Shown here: piece after piece, positions 37,337 through 47,395 of the stretch
How the letters are laid out: the number at the start of each line of letters is the position of its first letter
How positions within the stretch are numbered: position 1 is the stretch's first letter
Origin: Azospirillum thermophilum
GTDB lineage: Bacteria; Pseudomonadota; Alphaproteobacteria; Azospirillales; Azospirillaceae
Assembly (NCBI RefSeq): GCF_003130795.1
Contig: NZ_CP029358.1
Coordinates: 62,001 to 126,000, forward strand
DNA: 64,000 nucleotides
Reading direction: 5' to 3'
Position numbers and translations under genes: made by a program
Notes under the pieces: generated by a model
Seen by the model: the letters and a program-made list of their open reading frames with translations, nothing else
The model's database searches: none
What the model was told of the DNA's origin: nothing

Positions 37337-40024
37337 TCAGGATGCTGAGGCGGATTGACGCGGGGTCCAGGCCGCCATGGCGCCGAGCGTTCGTTCCAGC
37401 ACCGCCTCCATCTCCGCATGCCGCTCCAGCGCCGCCGCGGCGGGGGCGTGTTCCAGGTCCCGCGCGATGGCGCCGAGGGCGGCGGCCCCGACATTCAGCG
37501 ACATGCCCTTCAGCGTATGGGCCAGCGCCCGGTGGCTTTCGCCCGCGGTGGCGGCCGTGGCGATGGCGGCGATCTCGGCGCGGGCGGCGATGGCGAACTC
37601 GCTCAGCGAATGATGCCATTCCTCCGGGCTCAGCACCTCGCGCAGCACGCCGATCTGCTCGTCGTCGAGCAGTGCGGCCGGGGCGGCGGCGGACGGCTGC
37701 TGCGCGGGTTGCGGGGCGGGGCCGGCGTGGTCCGGCCCGTGAAGGATGTGGGCGATCTCCGCCAGCAGCGCGGCGGGACGCAGCGGCTTGGTGACGAAGC
37801 CGTTCATCCCCGCCGACAGGCATTCCGGCCGGGAGCTGCCGGAGGCGTGGGCGGTCAGCGCGATGATCGGCACCTGTCCGCGCGGGCCGGCCATGCCGCG
37901 CACCATGCGGGTGGCGGTCAGCCCGTCCATGCCCGGCATCTGGATGTCCATCAGCACCAGGTCGAACTCGGTGTCGCGGGCGAGCCGCAGGGCCTCGCTG
38001 CCGCTGGCCGCCAGCGTGACGCTGTGGCCGGCGCGTTCCAGCATGCCGCGGACGATGTCGCGGTTGATGTCGACGTCGTCCACCGCCAGCACGCGCAGCG
38101 GCGGCAGCTCCACGCTGCGCGCCGCCTCCTCCATGTCGCGTTCGACCGGCCGCAGGGCGGACGGGTCGCCGAGGCGGCAGACGATGGTGAAGCGGAAGAC
38201 GCTGCCGCGGCCGGGAGCGGTGTCGACGTCGATGCTGCCGCCCATCATCGCGCACAGCTCGCGGCAGATGGCGAGGCCGAGGCCGGTGCCGCCGTAGCGG
38301 CGGGTGATCGAGCTGTCGGCCTGGGTGAAGCGGTCGAACAGGATGCGCAGCGCGTCCGGGGCGATGCCGATGCCGGTGTCCTCGACCTCGAACTCCAGGA
38401 AGAAGCGGGTATCGTCCACGGCGGCGCCACGGCGGACCCGCACCGCGACATGGCCGGTTTCGGTGAACTTGACGGCGTTGCCGATCAGGTTGAACAGGAC
38501 CTGGCGCAGCCGTGCGGGGTCGGTGACGATCACCTCCGGCACGGTGGGCAGGGCGTGGCAGGACAGGGCCAGCCCCTTTTCCGCGGCGCGCGGGCGCATC
38601 ACGTCGATGACGCCCTCCACCAGATCGGTGACGACGCAGTCCGCCTCCTCCAGCTCGATCCGCCGGGCATCCAGCTTGGACAGGTCGAGGATGTCGTCGA
38701 GCAGCCGCAGCAGCGTCTCGGCCGAGCGGTGGGCGACGTCGGCCAGCCGCCGCTCCTCCGCCGGCAGATTGCCGTCGGTCAGCAGGGAGAGGTTGCCGAG
38801 CACGCCGTTCATCGGGGTGCGCAGCTCGTGGCTGACGGTCGCCAGGAACTCCGTCTTGGCGCGGTTGGCGGCCTCCGCCTCCTCCTTCGCCTGGCGGAGC
38901 TGCCGGGCGGCGCGCTGCGGCTCCGTCACGTCGACGCACAGCCACAGCTTGCCGGCCTGGGCGCCGCCGGCGTTGCGCACCGGCACATTGTGCCAGCTCA
39001 CGATGCGGCCGTCGGCCAGCACCATCTCGCGCAGCTCGTCGGCGTCGACGGCGGCCAGCGCCGCGAGGTCGGCGTCGCGCGCCGCGTTGCCCGCTCCGGC
39101 GAAGGCGCTCTCCAGCGTGGCGCCGATCGGCAGCTCGGCGATGCCGAACAGCTTGCCCACCGCCGGGTTGGCGAAGGCGATGCGGCCGTCGCGCCCGACG
39201 AACAGCACGCCGAAATCCATCGCGGCGAGCAGCGACGACAGGCGGGCCCGTTCCTGGTCGACGTCGCGGGCCAGCGCCTCCAGCTCGTCGCGCGAGACGG
39301 TGAGCTGGTCCACCCGCTCGCGGATGGCGCGGGACATGGTGTTGAAGGCGGCCCCCAGCCGGCCGATGTCGTCGTTCCCCTCCGCCATGACGGGCGGGGC
39401 GTCGTCGCCGGCGGCCATCGCCTCGCTGGCGCGGGTCAGCAGGGTCAGGTGGCGGGTCAGCCAGAGGCCGAGCAGGGTCAGCAACCCGGCCGACAGCAGG
39501 ATCTCGATGACCGCGATGGCGATGCCCTGGGTCAGCAGGTCCTTGCGCGCCGACACGATGTGGCCGAGGTCGAGGCCGAACTGCACGGTGCCCAGCGCCT
39601 GCCCGGCCAGCGCCACCGGCTGGCGCACGTCGTAGCGGTACTCCGTCCCGCTGCCGGCTTCCTTGGGCGCCAGCGACAGGGCCTGTTCGGGCGGCGGCAA
39701 GGCGCGGTCGCGCGGCCAGCCGCTGAGCGCCACCAGCTTGCCGCTGCTGTCGAGGACGGCGAGATACTCGACGCCGCCGGCCGCCCGGCTCTCGTCCAGC
39801 ACCGCCTGCACCGTGGCGTAGTCGCGCTGGGCGAGCGGGGCCACCAGGGCGGCGTTCAGCACCGGGGTCACCTGGCTGGCGTGGAGCTGCGCCTGCTCGG
39901 TCAGGCTGCCGTAGAGCAGGCGGACGCTGTTGGCGACGAGCAGCGTCAGCATCACCGCCTCGACGCACATCGCGGCGGCCAGCATCCGGCCGCGCAGCGT
40001 CTTCCAGGGAGCGAAGCGCAGCAC
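37337..40024 (-). CDS. Hybrid sensor histidine kinase with HPt (TorS-like architecture)
   Basis: 895 residues. Two membrane segments (about 15-38 and 166-190) flank a periplasmic sensor (LTEQAQLHASQVTPVLNAAL). HAMP (LTRASEAMAAGDDAPPV), PAS (LLAAMDFGVLFVGRDGRIAF), HisKA with His399 (ATVSHELRTPMNGVLGNLSL), HATPase (RQVLFNLIGNAVKFTETG; GGTGLGLAICREL), receiver with Asp693 (LVLMDIQMPGMDG) and HPt with His836 (HRALAHTLKGMS) follow. The periplasmic-binding-protein gene lies 3 bp upstream, as in TorT-TorS, so binding protein and kinase probably form one sensor. The C-terminus passes phosphate to a response regulator, likely the next gene. Confidence 0.92.
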   Translation of the reverse strand: MLRFAPWKTLRGRMLAAAMCVEAVMLTLLVANSVRLLYGSLTEQAQLHASQVTPVLNAALVAPLAQRDYATVQAVLDESRAAGGVEYLAVLDSSGKLVALSGWPRDRALPPPEQALSLAPKEAGSGTEYRYDVRQPVALAGQALGTVQFGLDLGHIVSARKDLLTQGIAIAVIEILLSAGLLTLLGLWLTRHLTLLTRASEAMAAGDDAPPVMAEGNDDIGRLGAAFNTMSRAIRERVDQLTVSRDELEALARDVDQERARLSSLLAAMDFGVLFVGRDGRIAFANPAVGKLFGIAELPIGATLESAFAGAGNAARDADLAALAAVDADELREMVLADGRIVSWHNVPVRNAGGAQAGKLWLCVDVTEPQRAARQLRQAKEEAEAANRAKTEFLATVSHELRTPMNGVLGNLSLLTDGNLPAEERRLADVAHRSAETLLRLLDDILDLSKLDARRIELEEADCVVTDLVEGVIDVMRPRAAEKGLALSCHALPTVPEVIVTDPARLRQVLFNLIGNAVKFTETGHVAVRVRRGAAVDDTRFFLEFEVEDTGIGIAPDALRILFDRFTQADSSITRRYGGTGLGLAICRELCAMMGGSIDVDTAPGRGSVFRFTIVCRLGDPSALRPVERDMEEAARSVELPPLRVLAVDDVDINRDIVRGMLERAGHSVTLAASGSEALRLARDTEFDLVLMDIQMPGMDGLTATRMVRGMAGPRGQVPIIALTAHASGSSRPECLSAGMNGFVTKPLRPAALLAEIAHILHGPDHAGPAPQPAQQPSAAAPAALLDDEQIGVLREVLSPEEWHHSLSEFAIAARAEIAAIATAATAGESHRALAHTLKGMSLNVGAAALGAIARDLEHAPAAAALERHAEMEAVLERTLGAMAAWTPRQSASAS

Positions 40025-40027
40025 GGC

Positions 40028-40882
40028 TCAGTTGCCCGTCTTCGCGCCGGACTTCAGCACGGCGCGCACCTCGTCGGCCAGCGGTTCCATGGCGGCCAGC
40101 TCCCCGCCGGTGATCTCGCGGTAGCCGCCGAGGGCGTTGGTGTCGAAATAGGCCCTGCCTTCCGCCGTGGCGCCGAAGGCGAGCAGCGCGTCGTGCACGG
40201 CACCGCGCAGCGCGGCGTTGCGTCCGTTCATCAGATAGACGCGGCCGGCCATCGGCTCGCTCCGGGCGATGGTGGTCAGGCGGGCCTGCACCTCCGGCGC
40301 CAGCTTCTGCAGGTTGGCCAGCGAGATGAAGCCGGCCGAGGCGTCGCCCGCCAGGATGATCTGCGCCACGCTGTCGGCGGCGCTGACGTAGCGGATCTGC
40401 ACCTCCGGCACCTTGGCGTCGGACAGCCAGTGCTGGCCCCACAGCGTGACCAGCGAGGAGGGGTTCAGCCCCAGCACGGTGGTGCCGCGCAGGTCGGCGG
40501 CGCTGGGGTATTTCGCGCCCTTGCCGGCGAGGTTCTCGGCGATCACCACCGCCTTGAAGTCCGCCTTGTAGGTCAGGAGCGGCAGGTAGCCGGCATCCGA
40601 GCGGAGGAGCTGCGCCTGGTGCCCGGTGGTGACGGCGACGTCGTACTCCTGCTCGATGGCGCGGCGCGCGAAGGCGGTGAAGTCCGGCGCGGTGACGATT
40701 TCCGCCGGGCGGCCGATCGCCGCCTCCACCGCGCGGCGCACCGGCTGGTACTGCTCGACGATGACGCGGGCGCTGGTGTGGGGGGCGATGCCGATCTTGA
40801 AGGGGGGCTGGTCGGCGGCGGACGCCTGCGCCGGCAGGAGACCGAGGAGAAGAGGCAGAGCGAGGATCAGGCGCTTCAGCAT
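40028..40882 (-). CDS. PhnD-type periplasmic substrate-binding protein
   Basis: 284 residues with signal peptide MLKRLILALPLLLGLLPAQA (cleavage near SAADQ). Mature part is of the phosphonate/phosphite-binding (PhnD, TAXI/Type 2 PBP) group: FKIGIAPHTSARVIVEQYQP, AIEQEYDVAVTTGHQAQLLR, GDASAGFISLANLQKL. No ABC permease or ATPase genes accompany it. Three base pairs separate it from the hybrid kinase, so its likely job is sensing and not transport. Ligand unknown. Confidence 0.85.
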   Translation of the reverse strand: MLKRLILALPLLLGLLPAQASAADQPPFKIGIAPHTSARVIVEQYQPVRRAVEAAIGRPAEIVTAPDFTAFARRAIEQEYDVAVTTGHQAQLLRSDAGYLPLLTYKADFKAVVIAENLAGKGAKYPSAADLRGTTVLGLNPSSLVTLWGQHWLSDAKVPEVQIRYVSAADSVAQIILAGDASAGFISLANLQKLAPEVQARLTTIARSEPMAGRVYLMNGRNAALRGAVHDALLAFGATAEGRAYFDTNALGGYREITGGELAAMEPLADEVRAVLKSGAKTGN

Positions 40883-41584
40883 CGCAGGGTGGTTCCCGGC
40901 CGGAGGAACGCCGTCCGCGGCCGCCGTGCCGCCGGCCGATGGCGGCGGTGTGCCGGCGACCTGCAGGGCGCATAGCGCGGATGATTTATCACAAAGGTTA
41001 GGGATCGGTTAGCTGCAAGCTGCCGCAGGGCGGATTCCCTCTATTGGGCGTTCTGCGAGCGATTATTTCCGGTACCGGTGCGAATTCTTCCCGGGAGGTC
41101 CGAAGCTGGCAATAATCCGGCACGGGCCAGGTCCGGTTATGACCCGCGGGGGTTTCTCTCGGTCACGGCGGAGGCCGTCACGGGCGGTCCGCGTCCGGGT
41201 CATTCCCGGAAGAGTCGGCGTTTGCGGCTCATCTATAACCATTGAGAGCTTGCGAACTTCTGGTTGCTGGTCTTCCTCTATGTATTCAAGGGCTTGTGAA
41301 TTGGCGAAATCCCGGAACAGTCGGAAGGAATCCTTTCCGGTTCAGTGAAGTCGCGACCCGATGCGGACCGGCCTCAGGACAGGTCCGTATGGCCCGAAGC
41401 ATCTTTTATGACGGATCGTGGGATGACCGATCTGCCGGCGGAGTTTGTCCGCAGCGGCATGCCCATCGACTTGCCCGGATACGACGTCGTTTTGGTGGCT
41501 TTCCCCAAATGTATCGCGGCCTTTCCAGGATTCAGCGTGAGGTGAGGCGATCTGTTCCTGTTTCGTCACTATGGGAGAACGGAC
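40883..41584. other. 702-bp region without a supported gene
   Basis: Composition is less GC-biased than around it. One short plus-strand frame (about 41408-41545) has acceptable codon use but no ribosome binding site and no resemblance; it may be a decayed gene. The promoter of the PhnD-like gene (minus) and of the following small gene (plus) must be here. Confidence 0.4.
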
Positions 41585-41998
41585 ATGGCTGAGGATTTCG
41601 ACAACGGGCCGAGCGGGATCATCGCGAGCCCGGCTTGGCAGTTCATCCGACCGGTTCCTCCGGGGAAGTTCCTGCGGTTGAGCTTTCAGTTCAACGCGGC
41701 GTGGGAGAACATGATCTGGATCTGCAACGCCAATACCCGGGAACTGCTGCAGAACAGGGGCAATTACTTCAGAAGCAGGGACGACTTCGTAACGGACATC
41801 GGCCGCATATCGGCCGTCGGGCTCGTCGCATACCACAAGCTGATCTCGCCGGAAGCGAGCGACGCCGGCGATTATCCCTGGCGGCAGAGCCCGATGGCGG
41901 TGATCCGGGACGACGGCGTCGTCGCGGTCGTCGGCTTCAACGACGAGGGCGGGCCGGGCTTCAACCAGGCGGTCTGCGTGGTCTCGACCGTCAGTTGA
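41585..41998 (+). CDS. Hypothetical protein, 137 residues
   Basis: Preceded by a good Shine-Dalgarno (GGGAGAACGGAC-ATG). MAEDFDNGPSGIIASPAWQF, then LRLSFQFNAAWENMIWICNA and SPMAVIRDDGVVAVVGFNDE; beta-rich, no signal peptide, no membrane segment. Codon use is more A/T-tolerant than that of neighbours. No family recognised. It is convergent with pcaG. Confidence 0.6.
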   Translation: MAEDFDNGPSGIIASPAWQFIRPVPPGKFLRLSFQFNAAWENMIWICNANTRELLQNRGNYFRSRDDFVTDIGRISAVGLVAYHKLISPEASDAGDYPWRQSPMAVIRDDGVVAVVGFNDEGGPGFNQAVCVVSTVS

Positions 41999-42067
41999 CC
42001 GCCGGGCGGACCCGCAGGCGGACGGAGGGGGCGGGCACGGCCGCGCCCCTCTCCCCCGGAACGGCCG

Positions 42068-42616
42068 TCAGGCGTCGAAGAAGACGGTCTCCGCCTCGCC
42101 CTGGAGATGGATGTCGAAGCGGTAGACCGGACCGGCCGCCGTTTCCTGCCGGCGGGCGATCAGGGTGGCGCGGCGCTCCTCCGGTACGGCGGCGAGGACG
42201 GGATCGCCGGCGTTCGCCTCCTCCTCGTCGGAGAAGAGCAGGCGGGTGAAGGCGTGGGACAGCATGCCGCGCGCGAAGACGGTCATCATGACGTGCGGCG
42301 CCTGCCCGTCGCCCGGCGCGCCGGGCTTCACCGTCTCGAACCGGTAGGTGCCGGTGTCGTCGGTGCCGCAGCGGCCGAAGCCGGCGGCGCCCGGAGCGAT
42401 GCGGCCGTCCGGGCCGGCCTGCCAGATCTCGACCAGGGAATCGATCACCGGGCTGCCGTTGCCGTCCAGCACCCGCCCCTCGATCCGGATGGGCTCGCCC
42501 GGCGCATCGGCGAGGGCAAGGCGGTTGCCGGCGATGGCGCGGCGGCCGTAGAGGCCGGGGGTCAGGGCATAGGCGAAATAGGGGCCGACGGTCTGGGACG
42601 GGGTCTGCCTCGGCAT
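42068..42616 (-). CDS. pcaG: Protocatechuate 3,4-dioxygenase alpha subunit
   Basis: 182 residues starting MPRQTPSQTVGPYFAYALTP, a typical PcaG N-terminus. Core intradiol dioxygenase fold: IRIEGRVLDGNGSPVIDSLV, EIWQAGPDGRIAPG, HVMMTVFARGMLSHAFTRLL. The alpha subunit lacks the iron Tyr/His ligands and contributes to the active site. It pairs with PcaH to cleave protocatechuate to 3-carboxy-cis,cis-muconate. It is the last gene of the pca operon, 3 bp after pcaH. Confidence 0.95.
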   Translation of the reverse strand: MPRQTPSQTVGPYFAYALTPGLYGRRAIAGNRLALADAPGEPIRIEGRVLDGNGSPVIDSLVEIWQAGPDGRIAPGAAGFGRCGTDDTGTYRFETVKPGAPGDGQAPHVMMTVFARGMLSHAFTRLLFSDEEEANAGDPVLAAVPEERRATLIARRQETAAGPVYRFDIHLQGEAETVFFDA

Positions 42617-42619
42617 GGA

Positions 42620-43342
42620 TCAACCCTCCATCGGGGTGGCCTTGCGGCCGCGCAGGACGATGTCGAACTCGTAGCCGAGCGCCCACACCGGCTCGGTCAC
42701 GTCGATGGAGAAGCGGGAGATCAGCAGCTCGCGCGCTCCGTCCGGGATGCCGTTGTAGATCGGGTCGAGCGGCAGCAGCGGATCGCCGGGAAAATACATC
42801 TGCGTCACCAGCCGGGTCAGGAAGGACGGCCCGAACAGCGAGAAATGGATGTGGGCCGGCCGCCAGGCATTGTGGTGGTTGCCCCAGGGATAGGCGCCGG
42901 GCTTGATCGAGGTGAAGCGGTAGCGCCCCTGGCCGTCGGTCACGCAGCGCCCGGCCCCGAAGAAGTTGGGGTCGAGCGGCGCCTCGTGCCGGTCCCACTT
43001 GTGGACATAGCGGCCGGCGGCGTTGGCCTGCCAGATCTCCAGCAGGGTGTCGGGAACCGGGCGCCCGTCCTCGTCCAGCACGCGGCCGGTGACGATGATG
43101 CGCTCGCCCAGCGGCTCGCCGTTCACCCGGCCGTTGCGCGTCAGGTCGGCGTCGAGCGGATCCACCGCGTCCTGGCCGAACGCCGGGCCGGTCAGAACCG
43201 ACGGCGTCTGCGCCATCGGGATCAGCGGCTTGCGCGGCGACCGCAGGACCGTCGATTTGTACTCCGGCGACAGATAGGGCGGATGCTGCGCCCAGTCGCG
43301 CGGGGCGAAGCCGCCCGGCGCCGCGGCAGTGCTGTCCGTCAT
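42620..43342 (-). CDS. pcaH: Protocatechuate 3,4-dioxygenase beta subunit
   Basis: 240 residues. Catalytic iron subunit of intradiol cleavage: ligands Tyr112 (AAGRYVHKWD), Tyr151 (PGAYPWGNH), His164 and His166 (RPAHIHFS) are all present. It opens the protocatechuate ring between the hydroxyls with O2. N-terminal PYLSPEYKSTVLRSPRKPLI is family-typical. It is tightly coupled to pcaG (3-bp gap) and 117 bp after pcaB. Confidence 0.96.
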   Translation of the reverse strand: MTDSTAAAPGGFAPRDWAQHPPYLSPEYKSTVLRSPRKPLIPMAQTPSVLTGPAFGQDAVDPLDADLTRNGRVNGEPLGERIIVTGRVLDEDGRPVPDTLLEIWQANAAGRYVHKWDRHEAPLDPNFFGAGRCVTDGQGRYRFTSIKPGAYPWGNHHNAWRPAHIHFSLFGPSFLTRLVTQMYFPGDPLLPLDPIYNGIPDGARELLISRFSIDVTEPVWALGYEFDIVLRGRKATPMEG

Positions 43343-43459
43343 GGACGTCTCCTCCTCTGGATGGTCTTCCCCTGGCGGGGCTTGGTTGTCTGCGACTGCG
43401 GACCGGTGGCCCGTTTCCCAAGAAGCACGAAGACCGGACCGGATATGTGCGCGGAGGGA

Positions 43460-44815
43460 TCAGCCCCCGCGATGACCGGCCAGCGCACGGTCGATGAAGG
43501 CGGCGGCGGAGCCGGTGTAGTGCAGCGGGTCGAACAGCGCGTCGAGCGCCGCCCCGTCGAGCACCGCCGCCACCGCCGGATCCTCCGCCAGCAGGTCGCG
43601 CAGCCGGCGCCCCTCGGCCGCCGCGCGGCGGCTGGCCTCGGCGACCCGCTCGTGGGCGGCCATGCGGCCCAGCCGCTCCCCCAGCGCCATGGTCACCGCC
43701 TCCGCCATGATGAGGCCGCGGGTGAGGTCGAGGTTGGCGCGCATGCGCTCCGCATCGACGGTCAGCCCGGCGACCAGCCCGGCGGCGTGGCGGGTGGCCC
43801 CGGCGACCAGGCGGGCAAGCTCCGGCAGGGCCTGCCACTCGGCGTGCCAGCCGCCGAGCCCGCGCTCATGCTCCTGCACCTGGGCGGCGAGCAGGCCGCC
43901 GGCCAGGGCGGGGGCGCGCGACGCCGTCGCCAGCAGGACGGCGCAGGACACCGGGTTGCGCTTGTGCGGCATGGTGGAGGAGCCGCCGCGCCCGGGGCCG
44001 GCGGGCTCGAAGGCCTCGCCCACCTCCATCTGCATCATCAGCGACACGTCGCGGCCGAGCGTGCCGAGCGTCCCCGCCAGGATGGCGAGCGCCGCGGCGA
44101 TCTCCGCCACCCGGTCGCGGCTGGAATGCCAGGGCAGGGCGGGCAGGGGCAGCGACAGCTCCGCCGCCAGCGCCGCGGCCACCCGCAGCCCGGCGTCGCC
44201 GAGCGCCGCCAGCGTGCCCGCCGCCCCGCCGAACTGCAGCGCCAGCCGGCCGCGCGCTGCCGCCAGCCTCTGCCGGTCGCGGCCCAGCGCGTCGAGCAGC
44301 ACCGCCGCCTTCAGCCCGAAGCTGGTCGGCAGGGCGTGCTGCAGCCAGGTGCGCGCCACCATCGGCGTCGCCCGGTGCCGGTCGGCAAGCGCCGCCAGCC
44401 CGTCGGCCAGCCGGGCAAGGTCGGCCTCCAGCCCGTCGCAGTAGCGGTGGAGCTGCAGCACCAGCCCGGTGTCCATGGCGTCCTGGCTGGTCGCCCCCCA
44501 ATGGACGAAGCGGGCGGCCTCGGCATCGGCCTCCGCCACCTTGCGGGTCAGGTGCCCGACCATCGGGATGGCGGTGTTGCCGGCCAGCGCCGCCTCGGCC
44601 CCCAGCGCGTCGAGGTCGTAGAGGGCGGCGTCGCAGGCCGCCGCGATGGCGGGAACGGCGGCGGCGGGGACGACGCCCGCCCTGGCCTCCGCCCGCGCCA
44701 GCGCCGCCTCGAAGTCGAGCATGCCCTGCAGCCGGGCGCGCGGCCCGAAGGCGTCGGCCGCCTCGGCGGTGGTGAAGAGCGGGTCGAGCAGCGGGTCGGC
44801 GTAAGGGCTGCCCAT
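43460..44815 (-). CDS. pcaB: 3-carboxy-cis,cis-muconate cycloisomerase
   Basis: 451 residues from the ATG at 44815 (MGSPYADPLLDPLFTTAEAA). Fumarase/aspartase fold with the signature SSTMPHKRNPVSC, HWGATSQDAMDTGLVLQLHR and the TAMxKxNP-type loop. It converts 3-carboxymuconate to 4-carboxymuconolactone. Four bp follow pcaC. Length matches bacterial PcaB. Confidence 0.94.
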   Translation of the reverse strand: MGSPYADPLLDPLFTTAEAADAFGPRARLQGMLDFEAALARAEARAGVVPAAAVPAIAAACDAALYDLDALGAEAALAGNTAIPMVGHLTRKVAEADAEAARFVHWGATSQDAMDTGLVLQLHRYCDGLEADLARLADGLAALADRHRATPMVARTWLQHALPTSFGLKAAVLLDALGRDRQRLAAARGRLALQFGGAAGTLAALGDAGLRVAAALAAELSLPLPALPWHSSRDRVAEIAAALAILAGTLGTLGRDVSLMMQMEVGEAFEPAGPGRGGSSTMPHKRNPVSCAVLLATASRAPALAGGLLAAQVQEHERGLGGWHAEWQALPELARLVAGATRHAAGLVAGLTVDAERMRANLDLTRGLIMAEAVTMALGERLGRMAAHERVAEASRRAAAEGRRLRDLLAEDPAVAAVLDGAALDALFDPLHYTGSAAAFIDRALAGHRGG

Positions 44816-44819
44816 GGCA

Positions 44820-45278
44820 TCAGTCTCCCCGCGCCGTCCCGGCCTGCCGGTCCGCCATCCGGTCATCGGCCGCCATCTCCTCATAGGCTTCGCGGGCGAG
44901 GCGGAAGGCGGTGTTGGCGGCCGGCACGCCGGCATAGACGGCGACCTGGATCAGGATCTCCTTCACCTCGTCCAGCGTCACGCCGGTGTTGCGGGTGGCG
45001 CGGATGTGCAGCTTCAGCTCCTCCTCGTGGCCGAGCGCCGCCATCATGGCGATGGTCAGCATGCTGCGGGTCCGGATATCCAGCCCCGGCCGGGTCCAGA
45101 CGGAGCCCCAGGCCTGCCGGGTGATGAAGTCCTGGAAGTCGCGGTCGAAGTCGGTGGCGCGGGCGGTGGCGCGCTCGACATGGGCCGCCCCCAGCACCGA
45201 CCGGCGCACCGCCATGCCGCGGCCGTAGAGGTCCCGGTCGAGGTCGCGATCCGGCATCGGCGGCGTCTCATCGGCCAT
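44820..45278 (-). CDS. pcaC: 4-carboxymuconolactone decarboxylase
   Basis: 152 residues. CMD fold: DFDRDFQDFITRQAWGSVWT, then RTRSMLTIAMMAALGHEEEL, KLHIRATRNTGVTLDEVKEI. The Glu/Cys-His helix typical of the family is present in the variant without Cys (carboxylase type). It removes CO2 from 4-carboxymuconolactone to give 3-oxoadipate enol-lactone. Its start overlaps the pcaD end by 11 bp. Confidence 0.94.
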   Translation of the reverse strand: MADETPPMPDRDLDRDLYGRGMAVRRSVLGAAHVERATARATDFDRDFQDFITRQAWGSVWTRPGLDIRTRSMLTIAMMAALGHEEELKLHIRATRNTGVTLDEVKEILIQVAVYAGVPAANTAFRLAREAYEEMAADDRMADRQAGTARGD

Positions 45279-46089
45279 GGCCGGCTCCCCTCGTCAGGAA
45301 ATCGTCGATGATGGTGGCGAGGGCCGCCGGCTGCTCGACGCAGGGCAGGTGGGCGGCGTTCGGAATGGCGGCGAGGATGGCGCCGGGGATGCCCTCGGCA
45401 AGCTCGCGCGCCAGGGCCGGCGGGGTGGCGGCATCCTCGTCGCCGACCACCACCAGGGTGCGGGCGGCGATGCGCGCGTTGTCGGCGCGCAGGTCGGCAT
45501 CGCGGATTGCCATGCCGCAGCCGATGTAGCCCTCCCGGTCGGTGCGGCCGAGCATGGTGACGTAGCCGCGCACGAGGTCCGGCCGCTCCGTCCGGAAGCG
45601 CTGGGTGAACCAGCGGGCCATGACCCCTTCGGCGATGGCCGGCAGGCCGCGGGCGCGGATCGCCGCGATGCGCTCGGTCCAGACCGACGGCGGGCCGATC
45701 AGCCCGGCGGTGTCGCACAGCACCAGCGCGTCGACCCGCTCCGGCGCCTTGACGGCGAGGCGCTGGGCGACCATGCCGCCGATCGACAGGCCGCAGACAT
45801 GCGCCCTGGCGACGCCGAGCGCGTCCATCAGCGTCAGCACGTCGTCGGCCAGCAGATCCATGCTGTAGCCGCCGGTCCCGTCGCCCTCTCCGGCCGGCGC
45901 CGCCTCGGTCAGGCCGTGGCCGCGCATGTCGTAGCGCAGCAGCCGCCAGCGCCGGGCGAGCGCCGGCACCATGGCGTCCCAGATGTGGAAGCTGGTGCCG
46001 ATCGAGTTGGCGAACAGCAGGACCGGCGCGTCGTCCGGTCCGGCGAGGTCGTAATGGACGGTGATGCCGTTCGCGGCGATGAAGGGCAT
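45268..46089 (-). CDS. pcaD: 3-oxoadipate enol-lactonase
   Basis: 273 residues, alpha/beta hydrolase. Nucleophile Ser102 in CGLSIGGMVAQ; N-terminal MPFIAANGITVHYDLAGPDD; WDAMVPALARRWRLLRYDMR; the His near the C-terminus (AAHLPCVEQP) completes the triad. It hydrolyses the enol-lactone to 3-oxoadipate. It overlaps pcaC and lies 60 bp after pcaF. Confidence 0.94.
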   Translation of the reverse strand: MPFIAANGITVHYDLAGPDDAPVLLFANSIGTSFHIWDAMVPALARRWRLLRYDMRGHGLTEAAPAGEGDGTGGYSMDLLADDVLTLMDALGVARAHVCGLSIGGMVAQRLAVKAPERVDALVLCDTAGLIGPPSVWTERIAAIRARGLPAIAEGVMARWFTQRFRTERPDLVRGYVTMLGRTDREGYIGCGMAIRDADLRADNARIAARTLVVVGDEDAATPPALARELAEGIPGAILAAIPNAAHLPCVEQPAALATIIDDFLTRGAGHGR

Positions 46090-46149
46090 GGGGTGTCTCC
46101 CCGGTGTGCGAGGGGGAGGGGATGCCGCCCCTCCCCGGGGAGCGGGGCG

Positions 46150-47349
<1,200 letters not shown>

Positions 47350-47395
47350 GGCGTGTTCCTCTTCGTCGTTCTTGGTCTTCGTGTCTGCCGCCGCG

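Noticed and set aside
36237..40973. Long minus-strand frame spanning kinase and binding-protein genes
   Set aside because: Same strand but another frame of the kinase and binding-protein genes; its translation is low-complexity Arg/Pro/Ala.
41342..41836. Minus-strand frame overlapping the 137-residue gene
   Set aside because: No ribosome binding site or recognisable protein features; the plus-strand gene has a good Shine-Dalgarno.
42001..42060. Terminator after pcaG
   Set aside because: The inverted GC-rich arms (around GGGGGCG / CGCCCCT) do not pair cleanly and no T run follows.
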